Assembly: GCA_026874595.1 (NCBI GenBank)
Contig: CM049308.1
Coordinates: 15,064,001-15,128,000, forward strand
Length of the DNA stretch: 64,000 bases
Direction: 5' to 3'
Origin: Sipunculus nudus
Lineage: Eukaryota > Annelida > Sipuncula > Golfingiida > Sipunculidae
Of the stretch, positions 10,772-27,660 are shown in pieces. Under the pieces are notes generated by a model. The model made no database searches. It saw only the letters and a program-made list of their open reading frames with translations, and was not told where the DNA came from. Both the position numbers and the translations under genes were made by a program. Numbering within the stretch: position 1 is the stretch's first letter; each line of letters opens with the position of its first letter.

Positions 10772-12965
10772 TACATTTTACGAGTTTATAGCCAAACCTC
10801 CAGCTATCCAATATAACCTGTTGTCCACATGGTCATGATTTCCGACGGAAAATCTGATAAAAAAATTTATTACAATTTATTCTTAGAATGGGAAACATTA
10901 TACGTAGAACCCTGAAACAACCATGAGTGCACTTTCTAGAATTCTGCCTTCATAAGTGTTTACATGGATGAAATGTCTACACCTTTTTTTCAAAATCAGA
11001 TAGCCAATCTAAAAAGCATAATCCTAAAAAAACAGTACTCATCATGTTGTGGCCGATCCTTAGCACACCGGGAGATCGGTGTTACGATATTTATTAATGA
11101 TGACCTTTATGAGTCCTTTAATTGCTTCTAGCTGATTCCCTAAGCGAACATATAGGGACCCCATGCCGGGTTGAGTCTTTAAAAGTCCCCAATGGGTACC
11201 CGGTAATGAGCACACTAAGTATCGTATCTATAGCGACCATTGGGTCGAGGCATCATTTAATGCTTCCTGCCAATGGGTCATAACATTTAAATTTCACGAC
11301 TCTTTTTTACGACATTAATCTATATTTCAAGATCTGTATATTTTTTTCCCATTTCGTGTTAACCTACACCATGCGATGTGGTACTTAATTTGACCTATAA
11401 ACAGCAGTGTCTACATAAAAGTTAAACCAGATGAATATTAATGTTCTTAAAGACACAGACCAGAATACTGGTTATTTTTGAATTTCTGTGCATTTGTACA
11501 GTCTGAGGTATACCTTCGCTGGGAATTACCCCATTCATTCAAAATCAGCAAAAAAATCATTTAGAATGAATATGACCCTTAAAATTATGTATCATATTAC
11601 TCTAGTACAGTATGTGTGCTGATAGTTTACTAAACATCACAGTAGATGAAAACATTTGTGCTCCCTTTACCATGTGTCCATGATAATCACAAATTTCCAT
11701 TATTTTTTTTTTTAAACATAATTTTTTGCATTTAAACGGGGCGTGCACTCGGACTCAGACCTTGTGAACTCGACTACAACAATGCTGTCAGGGTACGTTT
11801 AAACGTGTTGTTACCCCCATTTGTGCAGTTGTAAATAAAAGATGTGAAGTTTTAATTCTAGATTATGTAGTTCTAAACTTAAAGTTTCCTTGCTAGTTAT
11901 GGAATAAAAAAAAAAAACACTGTTATGCATGACAATGAATAGACATGAATTTAAACGATCACTCATAGAAAAACTATACACCTTATAACTGGCCCTGCTA
12001 CAAGTTTGAAAACATCTGTCATAATTCTGTAGTAAATTTTGTACCTGCCATGTTTACATCATATCTCCTCACTGACTCATGATAATCATATTGCATAAAT
12101 AAGCTATATCATATATATACACAAACTCGATCTCACACATTTATGGTTTAACCTTAAAATCAAAAGGACATCAAAAATGTTCCTTGGCATTCAACTACTA
12201 AATTAATTTAGGTGGGACTTAAGAACTCATTTTATGGTGATGGGGCGCGATCGGTTACATTTTTGTGCAAATTTCCATAAATAGATGATCACTGTTAGGC
12301 TAAAAGAGTAAAAGGTATGGTTCTCAGGCACCGCGCGCGTCAAGTTTAATCCCCCGCATCAAAATTTTTTATTTTGAATTTCAATAGAAACTTAACAATT
12401 TTAAACTTAAGCCGCTCAGACATACCTTTAAAGAAGATAAATTAATTCAATTTTGATAAGATTTCCTTCGTTATGTTGTGCTTTTACCTGTTTGACCTTT
12501 ATATCGAAACTTATAAAAAGTTAAAACAAAAATCGCCCGACTGATTTCTGAAAAAAATGCATTAGAATCAAACCCTTTTTGGGACTTAAAGGAATATGTA
12601 TGTATATGTGAGGTAGGCTTGGTGTCTCCACTTCCTAAACTCCTATAGGAGCATTCAGTCTGACCCAAGCGAGGTAAGTGAAAAATAAGCTTGTAAGGAG
12701 TGTTTTTTTTTATTAAACAAGGACATTCATGTATATTGATATACCGAATACATTAACATAGGCATTACCTTTTACAAAACAGTAACAAATCGGATCCAGA
12801 AAATAATATACATTGTCCAGTTTTAAATAAAGAAATATTAAAAATACAAACAAAACGATCACACTTTTCTAGAAAACCTATAGGAGGGTTAAGGTTTATG
12901 GCTTATCAGTTCTAATCAGAACAAGTTAAAGACTGACACTCAGAGAATTTTTTTTCGTAATATCG
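10772..12965. other. Non-genic AT-rich sequence
   Basis: No gene is recognised. A short GCACTCGGACTCAGACCTTG patch near 11743-11765 resembles the ends of the GACTCG-rich elements at 21.4 and 33.0 kb and may be a fragment of one. Confidence 0.45.
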
Positions 12966-13241
12966 TTATTACCTCAGCCAAGGGGCGCGGGAAATGTTTT
13001 TGCCAGCGTTGGTTTGTGTTAGAACATTACTCAAAAAATTCCTTCGGAATTTGAGGAAATTTTTAAGATAGCTCGGCAATGATACAACATGGAACAATTG
13101 GTTAAATTTTGGGGGTGATCCGGATCGCCATCTGGATCCAGGCAAATTTTGAAGGGAAAATGCTGCATTTCTGACAATGCCATATGGGGGTAATGAGCTG
13201 TTTTGGCGGAGGTCTGCGCCCTCAGAGTGCTTTTCTGGTTT
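12966..13241 (+). repeat. Dispersed GGCGGAGGT-type repeat, copy 2
   Basis: It starts at ACCTCAGCCAAGG and ends at TTGGCGGAGGTCTGCG...CTCAGAGTGCTTTTCT. Internal blocks such as CGGCAATGATAC, GGGGGTGATCCGGAT and CCATATGGGGGTAATGAGCT match the 34.2-kb copy. The ends are inverted to each other (ACCTCnGCCAA / TTGGCGGAGGT), suggesting a small DNA transposon-like element. Confidence 0.7.
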
Positions 13242-13320
13242 TATCTGAAAAAAAAAAATCTTCTCGCCTAAGATTCCGAGAGCACGGCTGCGAGCACTGG
13301 ATTTGCGACAGCACATGAAC

Positions 13321-13321
<1 letters not shown>

Positions 13322-13390
<69 letters not shown>
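13322..13390. repeat. (AT)n microsatellite
   Basis: A pure alternating run of about 69 bp lies just after repeat copy 2. Minus-strand open frames here encode only alternating Ile-Tyr and are artefacts. Confidence 0.97.
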
Positions 13391-17640
<4,250 letters not shown>

Positions 17641-19969
17641 CGGCCATGTGTGTATGCTTCATCAATCATTTAACTAACCATTCACTCCCGAGGGTTTTCC
17701 CGTGGCCCTGTGGTTCAAGTCTTTAAATATTCACGAAGACACTGCCAAATGAATAAGCCTTTAACAGAAAATATTGTTAACCCCAACATGGCCTAATATT
17801 GGAATTTTAATGGCTGATTCACATTGAATGAGTGGTTTTATGTTCAAATTACTGATTATATTGAACAGTTTCAGGAATCTGTGAATAATTTATCGCTGTT
17901 GATGTAGGGCCATTGGACCAAGTTTTAATTTCATTACCAAGTACAGGCTGTTCTGCATAACCTAACTGTGGCTCTCTCTGGAGTGTATCCCTTTGGAAAC
18001 ACGAGTAGAAACACGATACAGCAGGTTCAAGCCAGCCTCCTAAATTAATTTCTTGTCATCATTAATATGATTAAGGGAACTCTCCAGTAATGATAGCACG
18101 ATTTATAAACGTATATTAAAAGACTAAAATACGTCCAACCCATGCTCTTCCACAATTATAATCATTTTATTGTTTCATACCCTCAGTGAAGTATTTTAAC
18201 CTGGTGTTCATATTTTCCTATTTGTTGTGGTAAATATAAATAAAATATATATAAAAAATCTGCTTAAAGAACATATTTACACAAAATCAGCACACTCTTG
18301 TCGAAATCTAGTGTATTATATATCTTTCGGCAAAGGATCTTGTTCGGGGGGGGGGGGGCACTCCATGAACAGGCTTAGCTGGTTTTACAATATTATGGCT
18401 GGTTAGATTTATCACGTGTCTAGTGAGTTGGCTGAAGTAACATCTGCTCTTAGCAAAACATAAAACAAGAATCGTCTCAACGTGTATAGACTCATAAAAA
18501 AACCTTAAAACAATGTTCTACTTTTTTTACTGTAAGAACGCGAGTCAGAGCCTGGTCTGAGCCTCTTTTTTGAGTCCATAACTAAGTTCTATTTATTTTG
18601 TAATTTGTTGTAGCTCATGTATTCGAAATTATAGAAAACTAAAATTTAGAAATATAAAGAACAAGATATGAGTGTATATTTATATATGCTCGATTCGTGT
18701 TTCTTTTCGAGAATGCGCTATGTTCATTTAGGCTAAATATCCTTGTCAGTTTTCGGAAAATAGAGAAGCTCAGAGGTTAAGATTAGAGACATAACATGAT
18801 CCAACGATCGAACTCCTTCGAGTGAACATCTATCAGGCTGGCCATATATATAAACATATTCATGTGGGAGATGCACGTTTTTGTGGGTTTACGTATTGAC
18901 ATTTTTAGATAAACAGATATCATGTATTACAAATTAAACATTAACATAAAAAAGAATGAATGTTAATATGGATTGAAACGTTTATATTTACCAAATGTGA
19001 CGGGTTACAAAGCCCTCAATAAAATCTATGTATTATATAGGAGATATACACGTATATTAAGTATATTCGAAGTTAATTAGACGTATTAAACGATATATAT
19101 CATAAAAACCAGTTTATCAAGGTGATTATAGATTAAGCTTACTTTCATACAGGTGACAGATTCACGTTGAAAGCAATGTTTGTTGAGACCTGTATATTAT
19201 TGATTTATTCCTGCATAACATTGACAGCCTCAGACAGGATATAAAATACGCTGACAATTAAGATGGATCATTTTAAGCTGTAAGTAAAATAAGTGTTCCA
19301 TCCACGTGTACTGCATATTTCTTATGTTGAAGAGAAAACAAAATTTCATGTATGCTTCACCGCCTGGTTCATGCGGTATATAATTTAATACTATACCGAC
19401 AGTGGAGAGAACACGTCCCCCAGTGCAAGACAGTCCCACTTAAGTCGCCAGCCCCCCCCCCCCCCCCCGCACCAGAATTGAAAGCCAGCTATTCGCCTAC
19501 CATATGTTTTTAAGTTATGTGCCTTCTGGCTAAGCCCCCCCCCCCCCCCCTTTTCCATGATTGCCTTTCCATGGGCTGTACTCTGTGTAATTTCTGATAG
19601 GAAATCTGTCACTGTGATGAATGTATGAGTGTGTTAATCTATGAGCAATTAGTAAACAGGGCACATTGTTGACAAACAAACAACTCATGCATAACAGAAG
19701 GTGGTTGTTGGCATTAACTATTTAGCCGGGGGGGGATGGTCAATGTTCCCCCCCGATATTTTTGAGAATACTATATATATAATGGAAATAAAATGTATTA
19801 ATAATTATTATTTTAGACTTTGGATCCATTTCTGAGTTGGCTGTGAAATATCTTATATCTTAACCTGGTTTAGAATTAACAAATACTGGAAACATAAGAC
19901 CGTATGTTATAAACCCTTACACTTAATTGTAAATTTTTTTAAATGTGTCACATAATAAGACAATAAAAC

Positions 19970-19970
<1 letters not shown>
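17641..19970. other. Non-genic sequence with long G and C tracts
   Basis: No gene is recognised. A G run lies near 18347-18358. Two C runs, near 19453-19468 and 19536-19550, flank a short segment. A GGGGGGGATGGTCAATGTTC patch lies at 19732-19751, similar to a patch near 27320-27340. Confidence 0.5.

Positions 19971-20016
<46 letters not shown>
19971..20016. repeat. (AT)n microsatellite
   Basis: An alternating TA run of about 46 bp, followed by degenerate AT-rich sequence. Confidence 0.95.
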
Positions 20017-20019
<3 letters not shown>

Positions 20020-20382
20020 TCATACATATATATGCGTATGTATATATGTTTATAAAAACATATATAAAACATTATATGCTTATAAAATACGTGTTACGTG
20101 TTTAAGCGTGTGTCGTCACCACCGCCCCCCCCCCCTACACATACCCTTGGAGATTTATTGACACCACTATGTGTGCATAATTTCGCTGATAACACCGAAC
20201 AAAACAAACTAACAAGCAAACAGACGCTGGGTGAAGATTACCTTTTTGATGAGGTTGAAAATCGACCTCATTGATTCATGAACAAAACTGTGTTGCCTTC
20301 AGTTAAATACAAGGAAGTCCTGTTGTTATGAACATGCCCAGACAATACGAACAACATGTATGAATACATAGTTTATTTGCGT

Positions 20383-20388
<6 letters not shown>

Positions 20389-20443
<55 letters not shown>
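20389..20443. repeat. (AT)n microsatellite, interrupted
   Basis: Two alternating AT runs separated by one AAAT interruption. Confidence 0.93.
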
Positions 20444-20447
<4 letters not shown>

Positions 20448-20956
20448 GCCGAATGCCATGACCACATTTCAACTTTTCATAATGCGCGTCAATTAATTGC
20501 GTCCATATAAATATGAAAAACTAGATATGCCGAATATTGACTGCGGTGAAACACAAAGCCTTTAAAGATTTCCATTGGAATACTCTGAATTCCCTTCAGG
20601 AGCTGTATAATTATATGGACTCTCAAGGGAATATCTTTTATTGTGGAGTAAATATTTGATTATAGAGTATCTGAAGTCTTGGCTTAAATGAGCCTTTTAA
20701 TTATATAGACAAATTAAATCTTTACATAAGTTGAAGTCCCTCAATCACAAAACAAAGAATGTCTCTTTCTTTAATGATGACGTTGATATATTATACTCAC
20801 AGTACTTCTCATCAGTCAGTTGATTATTTGAATGATTACAATGGATTGTGGGGAGGGTTTTTTTTTTCAAGAGATTCGCAATGCGGTTCAAGGAAACTGC
20901 AGAAAAACACCAAATCTCTTCCTGCAAGTTTTCACCTTTTGATCGACAGTTTTGTG

Positions 20957-21237
20957 CGGACTTCCGGCTTCACTCACCGGACTTCCAGCTTCACTCTCCG
21001 GACTTCCGCCTCCACTCTCTGGACTTCCGCCTTCACTAGCTCTCATGACTTCCGCCTTCATTCTCCAGACTTCGCTTTCACTCTCTCCGGACTTCCGGCT
21101 TCACGCTACGGACTTCCGCCTTCACTCTCCGGACTTCCGCCTTCACTGTCCGGACTACCGCCTTCACTGTCCGGACTTCCGCGAATTATTCTCTGCACTT
21201 CGCCTTCACTCTCCGAACTTCCGCCTCCACTTCCCTT
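20957..21237. repeat. 21-bp minisatellite, about 12 units
   Basis: Units of the form CGGACTTCCGCCTTCACTCTC are repeated in tandem with point changes and two disrupted units (near 21038 and 21185). The 21-bp period is a multiple of three, so all three plus frames stay open and give seven-residue protein repeats (RLHSPDF, GLPPSLS and similar). Three overlapping open frames on the same strand with repeats indicate a DNA-level satellite rather than a gene. Confidence 0.9.
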
Positions 21238-21423
21238 GGATGTTTACATTGAAACTGCACACACTCTAGTCACATTTTAATGATAAAGAGTTGCATGTAA
21301 AATACATTATAAAGTGTAATACTTTGATACACCGAGCACCTTTTGATATAGGCGTTTGAGGAAATACGCAAGCTTGTAATCATACATTGACTGTCAGCAT
21401 AAAATTAGGCCTAAATATAGGGC

Positions 21424-22141
21424 CAGTAATGGAGGACTCGGAGTCCAGAGTAGAGTGCACTTTTTTTGGGACTTGGACTAGAGAGTCGAGTTCACTTTTT
21501 TAGGGACTTGGACTAGAGAGTCGAGTGCACTTTTTTTGGACTTGGACTAGAGAGTCGAGTGCACTTTTTTGGGACTTGGACTAGAGATCCGAGTGCACGT
21601 TTTGGGGACTTGGACTAGAGAGTCGAGTGCACTTTTTAGCGACTTGGACTAGAGAGTCGAGTGCACTTTTTAGCGACTTGGACTAGAGAGTCCTGTACTC
21701 GTACTCGGGGTTCAGGGCTCGAGAAATCATGGCGAGTCCATCTCAAGTCAAGTGGATGTCCCTAATACATATTATAAATTCATTTTAGATACATGCATGT
21801 GTAATATATTGTGTGTATATACATATATATGTGTATATAAATATATATTTTATATCATATATACACAAACATAATATACCAAGTTTTAGCTCAACATCAG
21901 AAGCTTAATAATATTAAACATTCAAAGTAAAGTGCATTTGTAAAATAACATAAAAATAGTTAATGTAATTATCAATTTTTAATTTTAATTGTCTTTTTGA
22001 GAGATTTTATTGGACTCAGACTTGGACTCGAACTCGAAGAACTGGTCTCGGACTCAGACCACTATAACTCTGACTGACTCGAGTGTCCTGGACTCGGACT
22101 TGCACTCGGACTCTGATGGTGTGGACTCGAATATATCACTG
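21424..22141. mobile_element. Non-autonomous DNA element with GACTCG-rich ends, copy 1
   Basis: One end, from CAGTAATGG, has an array of about 7 units of 32-36 bp (GGACTTGGACTAGAGAGTCG then AGTGCACTTTTTT, 21447-21695). The other end (22012-22141) is packed with GGACTCGGACTTGGACTCG-type motifs and ends ATATCACTG. Termini CAGTAATG and CACTG are partly inverted. The flanking 8 bases (TATAGGGC and TATATGGT) match at 6 of 8 positions, as an aged hAT-type target duplication might. The AT-rich middle has no transposase. A second copy lies at 32956-33327. Confidence 0.6.
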
Positions 22142-22920
22142 TATATGGTGCACCTAAAAATCAGTTATATGCCAAGGGTACAGGGTTATCAGAGACAGAT
22201 CCCTCTTTATTTTAAGGCAGAATCATTACCTGCTGATATCTGCTTTGTATATAGAGCTATGAATTTATTTATATTGTGAAGTGAATTATGAATGAAATAT
22301 TACAAATTATATGAAATAGTTAAAACATATGACAGAATGTTTGCAAACTCATACCAGATTCCAACTTGTAATAAAAGCCTGATATGAGTGATAAATAATA
22401 ACTACACAAGGCTCACTTGCATGTTGAAATGTTCCCTTTGCCGGTAGTAGTGAAAGCTAAGAGTATTAATTGATGCAGGTGGTATAACGCATTCTTCACT
22501 ATTTCTATGCGTTTCGTTAGTTTTCTTTTTTATGTGTATTATAAAGATGAATTTTAAATGGTGGAAAAGTGAGCATTTTATAAATTAAAAATTGTTATAA
22601 TACCCGTGTGGCAATTATTATACTATTAATTAGATTGGATATAATAACTGATAAACAATAAACACTTCACTTTTTTCAGTGTTGTAAATCGGGAGTATTG
22701 CGCACTGGTTGAACATGAAAGATATCATTTATTGTCAAGAGTGGATTACGATATGTATCGAACCATCATACTAATATCAGGGGATGATACCAAGCTCTGA
22801 CTGTGATATTATTAATGTAGAATACAAGAGTTTACTGATCCATGAAAGTAGGTTGAACCTTCAAAATAACCACTTTTATCATGAGTAAGTGAAGTAGATA
22901 TATGATACCTTTACGTAGAC
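22142..22920. other. Non-genic AT-rich sequence
   Basis: I see no gene or clear repeat here. Confidence 0.5.
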
Positions 22921-22924
22921 TAGC

Positions 22925-23466
22925 TGGTGTTGTCACCCTTGACACAAGCTTTCGGGGGTGCAGCCCCTTTCTTCAGGTGTAAATGAAGCCTGGTAGTAGT
23001 TTCCTGGTGGGTGTTACTGGCTTACAGGATTTGTTCTCTATGGTCTTTGTAATGCCTATTGTTCTTGTAGTCCATGTATCGTTAGGATCAGAGGATTACT
23101 TCTTGGTGTCTGAGCAGAACTTACTAATCTTGGACGGGTCAATCAGTGTACACTGTGCTTATATTACAGAATGTGCAAGTGTAAACATTAAGAAAAGTAA
23201 AATTTGTACAAGCATTTTGAATCTAGTGGCCTAATTTTTATAATGGGTGAGGAACCCACTGTTCCTGTTTAGTCCTTCATGAATGCAGTTGAATTTTTCA
23301 ATGAATTTCAGCTCCCAAATTCTTCTTAAGTGGGAGTCTGGGAGGTGTCCCTTTAGGACACATATTTTCTTGTCGGAAGCTGTGTGTCCATCCTTTGAAA
23401 AATGGTTTCCGATTGGTACATAGGTGTTCTTAGAGTTTATAGTTTGTCTGTGGCCATTTATGAGTT
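22925..23466 (-). pseudogene. Penelope-like element, 3' end with GIY-YIG-type C-terminal tail
   Basis: On the minus strand a frame from 23466 to the stop at 23231-23233 reads GHRQTINSKNTYVPIGNHFS, then KDGHTASDKKICVLKGHLPD, SHLRRIWELKFIEKFN and GLNRNSGFLTHYKN. The order of RQTIN, P-x-x-x-HF...GH, a basic W-E-x-K-F-I segment and GLNR-x-x-GF is that of the C-terminal GIY-YIG endonuclease part of Penelope-like retroelements. The reverse transcriptase and the start of the endonuclease are absent; a stop lies directly upstream in frame. Downstream on the same strand, about 22949-22979, is CACCTGAAGAAAGGGGCTGC and CCCCGAAAGCTTG, a common tail of such elements. Plus-strand frame 22983-23234 is a shadow. 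Confidence 0.78.
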
Positions 23467-26400
23467 GTTATCATGGGAATTATAAATCGAGAATATAAAA
23501 TAAATTTTACCTGCCCTGACCATCTTTAAATGTGGAATGATTTCCAATGACAAATGTTTTTTTTACAGTGATTTCTGTATCATAACCTAGTAAACCTTAC
23601 ACAAGCATTAAATGTTGGATATAAATTTGAAAGATAACTAATTAACTCTAGTACCTGTAAATAGAGAATTGATACCTAAGTCCGACTGGATATGTTTATA
23701 TAATCGGACTATTCTACGGCCCAAATTAACGTTGTCAAAATCTATAAAAATCCCCTCAAATGGAAGTTTCATAGTTTCTTCATAAGATCAAGATATTTTT
23801 TCTCTGCATTTCTTACCTGCGTTATCAGCATAAAAGGACAGAACGGTAAATTTGATTTTAAACAATGTAAACAAATTATGGCACTGTTACTATCTATAGC
23901 TAATGCATCCAAAATTCAAAATATATTACTAGAATAATTTATAAGGACCTGAAAACCGACGCTTTTAATATTCCGTATCTATTTTGTCAGAGCTTAATTT
24001 ATAAGTGCAAGAACATCACTTAATAATGGGCTTTACAGCTAAAACAACGTTAACAATATTATAAAAGTTAGCTTGTGTCGTGCTTTTTGGGGCATGCGCA
24101 CAGGTGCTTTGCTCGTCGTCAAGGAGATAATCACATGACTTTGATAAGTCAATTAAGCGTTTTTAAACCCTCTGAGTTGAAACGTGATGCTTCTGAAAGC
24201 TTTACTGAAGCATATCATTTACTTCTCCTGTTTCACAAATACTGACATGCAGCATATCTTATATTCATGCATGCTTTGAGAGGAATCAGTTTAAGAATTA
24301 ATGGAAATTTTGGATGATCATATTTTGGATGATCATCTTATGGCTACGCACACATGATAGAAAATGCGCTCATTTGTTCGGTTGAGCTAAAGCTCGTAGC
24401 AGAAGAAAATATTATAATGACTTTGGCTTTTAGTAACATGACGTCATCTATTACTTATTTAAATAAAATCAGGAATCAAGTTTTCATTCCGTTAATTCAG
24501 GCTGTCGTATTCTTCATATGTGAACATGATATTTGCGGTATCAGGGCCCATAATATGTGGAATATGGAATGTACATGGAAATTTAAAATTTGCAACGTCA
24601 CGCTTTCCAGGGGAGACAGAACAGCCCGAATATCGCGTCTTAATCTCGTACATATATTTCTTTGTTCAACTTATTCCCGGAATCATACAACACTGATAGA
24701 AAATGTGTTATTAATAGGGATTTTTATTGTAGTCCTTCCTACTCTAACAGTTAGGGCAGGAAGGTGTAATCTAGGGGTGCCCTAACAACACCCCTTCCTG
24801 TCCTGACAATTAGGGTACGAAGGTAATCTTTCTTACCCCAAAACACTTCAAACGCTTTCAATGCTCCTTTTGTTATGGTACTGAGACACAATTAACTGAA
24901 TATTCCAAATATATATCAAGATTTCAATAATATTTATATTTATAGGAGCGAAAGGGCAAGTTTCTACTGTTATTTAGTGTCCACTATTTGGTTTTTGTTG
25001 CATAGTTCGGTCAATGGAACAAGAAGGCTTACGTATTTCAGAATTTTATAATATAAGCTAAATAAATGGATGACTAGCTTTGTAATAAATACCTGTCCAT
25101 ACCTGTAAAACACATATTTATCTTTAAATTTAGGTATTTTTGCAGATACAAAAATTGCTCATTACTCACATTTTACCAAGTCAGATAAACCATCTTATAT
25201 GGAGAGGTTTCTGGAAATCTTGTAAAGATTTACTATCTACTTAAATAATCAAATGATTGAGAGACAAATTTTTCCTCAAATCAAAGATCAATTATTCCCC
25301 TGAAACAAAATTCATTCTCAAATGAAATCGAAAATAATCAACAGTAGGGCTTTTCCGATTCTGTACTGGTTTAATATTGATATTGATTTTAATATAGTAT
25401 ATTTTGGACTTCATGGGCAACCAACGATTACCACTGTCATCCAAAGTGAAAGACTCACTCTGCAAAGTAGCATCATTTCATCCTTCATTATATTTAAATG
25501 AAAGTCAAGCACCAAAATGCTTGACTGTAAACCTTATAAGTTAAGTGTGGATTGTTTCCGGATTAATTTGTTTGAATCATCTATATCCGATGAATTCTTT
25601 ATTAATCAAGCCTCTGCATCATAGGGTTTCAAATTAACCTAAATCTTGTAACTAAGTAATTGCTTTTTAATTTCAGGGTAAGTGGTATTTACCGACATAT
25701 TTAGATTGGAATAACGCTTTTATTCGACCACGGCCAAATCTTCAAATTATAGTGGGATTAATGCGAAGTCAATAGCTTAAACTACAGCCAGCACCCAAAC
25801 GTCTCTTAGACATTAGTTTGGCCATAATCTGCTATGTTTTTCTTTCTTTGTCACAGTGCTATTTCAGTGTTAGTCAACCTAACTTATGTAGGCGGCGATA
25901 TATGCATTACATTACAAACAAACTCCCACGAAAACATCAGCCGTCCAGACAAGAAAATATAAACGCTGTAGAACCCGACCACGTTATTCACAGTAACAAA
26001 GGAGACTCTTACTCCTGACGACATAACCTGACAGTTAATTGTAAAACAGCCGGAACCAAACAATAGTGGCATTTGAACCAGGACATAGCGAAATAACCCT
26101 GAACCCATTTGGGCGTCTCACGCCTGGACTGGTAAATACCATATGCCAAAGCCTTCAATCTGGCTTAATGATTACTTGGTGACTAATACCCTTTGAAAGA
26201 CAAATATATTTATTTTTGCTAAAGGACTTTTTCACCAGTCCATTGTAGTTTAAGACATTAAACAATGCGAAACTGAGCCTTATTGCGGCCATATATGACA
26301 CATTTTTAATTTTAAATGTTAATTTTAATTAGATAATTGTAATTAGATTGTTGAAATTAGATATGATAATATTTAGATTTTTAAAGGTCAGTATTAATTT

Positions 26401-26852
26401 TAAGATTAGAAATGACAGATGTCTGCTTGAATGCTATGCCTTTTATACTTAAATGCTTCAACATTATAAGAAAAATCCTAAATAATACAACCTTAATAGA
26501 AAATCCTAAAGATTATATTCAAATAAAAGTAAATTGAAAGGATAATGCGACTTTATTATTGTTTATATATAGAATATCGTTACAAAACGGTCGCCCGTCC
26601 CTTAATTCTTTATACGTAATTAACTGAATTATTTTTAATTTTATTATTTTATTTTATTAAGATGATATTAATAAAATTATATTAAATATACCATATTATT
26701 TTGGTAACATTAAATATGAAGATATTCAAGTGACCTATCACTTATGGTATCGTATTCAAGTGCTGACGATTAACTATTTAACTCTTCTCCAGTCTTCTCC
26801 ATTTATATTCCAGGGTGGGGGATGACTCGCACATACACAAACACACACGAAG

Positions 26853-26860
<8 letters not shown>
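23467..26860. other. Non-genic AT-rich sequence
   Basis: No gene is recognised. The longest frame (24354-24785, plus, 143 aa) has no known domain and its end is made of the hairpin repeat at 24734-24823, so it is probably chance. Confidence 0.45.
24734..24823. repeat. Pair of hairpin-forming palindromic units
   Basis: Two 31-bp units at 24734-24764 and 24793-24823 each begin CCTTCCT and end GGAAGG or CGAAGG, with a CTAACAGTTAG-like core. The first can form a stem of about 14 bp with a one-base loop. The units are 59 bp apart. Confidence 0.65.
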
Positions 26861-26864
<4 letters not shown>

Positions 26865-26900
<36 letters not shown>

Positions 26901-26947
26901 TCTGCATGTTACATTTAAAATATATTAGCACCGGTATGACACATTTC

Positions 26948-26979
<32 letters not shown>

Positions 26980-26990
26980 ATACATATATA
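26865..26990. repeat. Two (AT)n microsatellite runs
   Basis: Alternating AT runs at about 26865-26898 and 26949-26990 are separated by about 50 bp of ordinary sequence, preceded by a CA-rich patch. Confidence 0.93.
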
Positions 26991-27279
26991 CTTAATTACA
27001 TTTCAAATATATTGCAATAAAGTATAAGGTTTTAGAAAATTAAACACTAGGTTTAGATATAATATTTCATATTAAACTCACAAATGAAACCAGAGTCTAC
27101 AATTCTATTTAATAATATTTTTCATTTACTTAATTACATATACTTAATTACATTTCAAATATATTGCAATAAAGTATAAGGTTTTAGAAAATTAAACACT
27201 AGGTTTAGATATAATATTTCATATTAAACTCACAAATGAAACCAGAGTCTACAATTCTATTTAATAATATTTTTCATTT
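26991..27279. repeat. 152-bp tandem duplication, apparently identical copies
   Basis: The segment beginning CTTAATTACATTTCAAATAT at 26991 recurs from 27143. About 137 bases of each copy look identical base for base through AATAATATTTTTCATTT. The lack of differences implies a recent duplication, or an assembly artefact. Confidence 0.9.
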
Positions 27280-27299
27280 GCAACATATAAATTTTATCC

Positions 27300-27400
27300 T
27301 CTGAATAGTGGGGGAGGGGGGTGATTACATTGACCATCCCCCCTTGCCAAAAAGTGGTGGGGGGGGTGATATAAACCCCCATCCCGCCTATACTGACGGC
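27300..27400. repeat. G-rich dispersed patch
   Basis: Runs of G with GATTACATTGACCATCCCCC and GGGGGGTGATATAAACCCCC. Similar wording occurs at 19727-19757, suggesting a dispersed repeat family. Short G/C inverted pairs are present. Confidence 0.45.
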
Positions 27401-27610
27401 CCTGCTCTTATCATTTTGTACAATACTAGGTACGTTTGAAATTATTTCTAAGGCCGTTGTTCTCCTTTGATTTCAAATAAACATTCACGTTAATGTGTAT
27501 TCAAAGATGACAACATCACAGTTTGTAGGAGCTAGTGCAATGAATCATATTCATAATATACATATTCCTTTGTTTTTGGCAAAAAGTCAATATTGTTAAA
27601 TAATTTATAA

Positions 27611-27611
<1 letters not shown>

Positions 27612-27656
<45 letters not shown>
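27612..27656. repeat. (AT)n microsatellite
   Basis: An alternating run of about 45 bp directly abutting the LTR at 27657; it may be the target site of that insertion. Confidence 0.95.

Positions 27657-27660
<4 letters not shown>

Noticed and set aside
20759-21280. 173-residue and overlapping plus-strand frames with protein repeats
   Set aside because: They come from a 21-bp minisatellite whose period keeps all frames open; three frames are equally repetitive, so there is no evidence for a gene.
20957-21695. CRISPR-like array
   Set aside because: The repeats are directly adjacent with no unique spacers and the genome is eukaryotic.
22983-23234. 83-residue plus-strand frame
   Set aside because: Antisense to the Penelope-like element; the minus strand carries the recognisable protein.
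24354-24785. 143-residue plus-strand frame
   Set aside because: The longest non-repeat frame, but it has no domain, signal or splice support, and its end overlaps the hairpin repeat.
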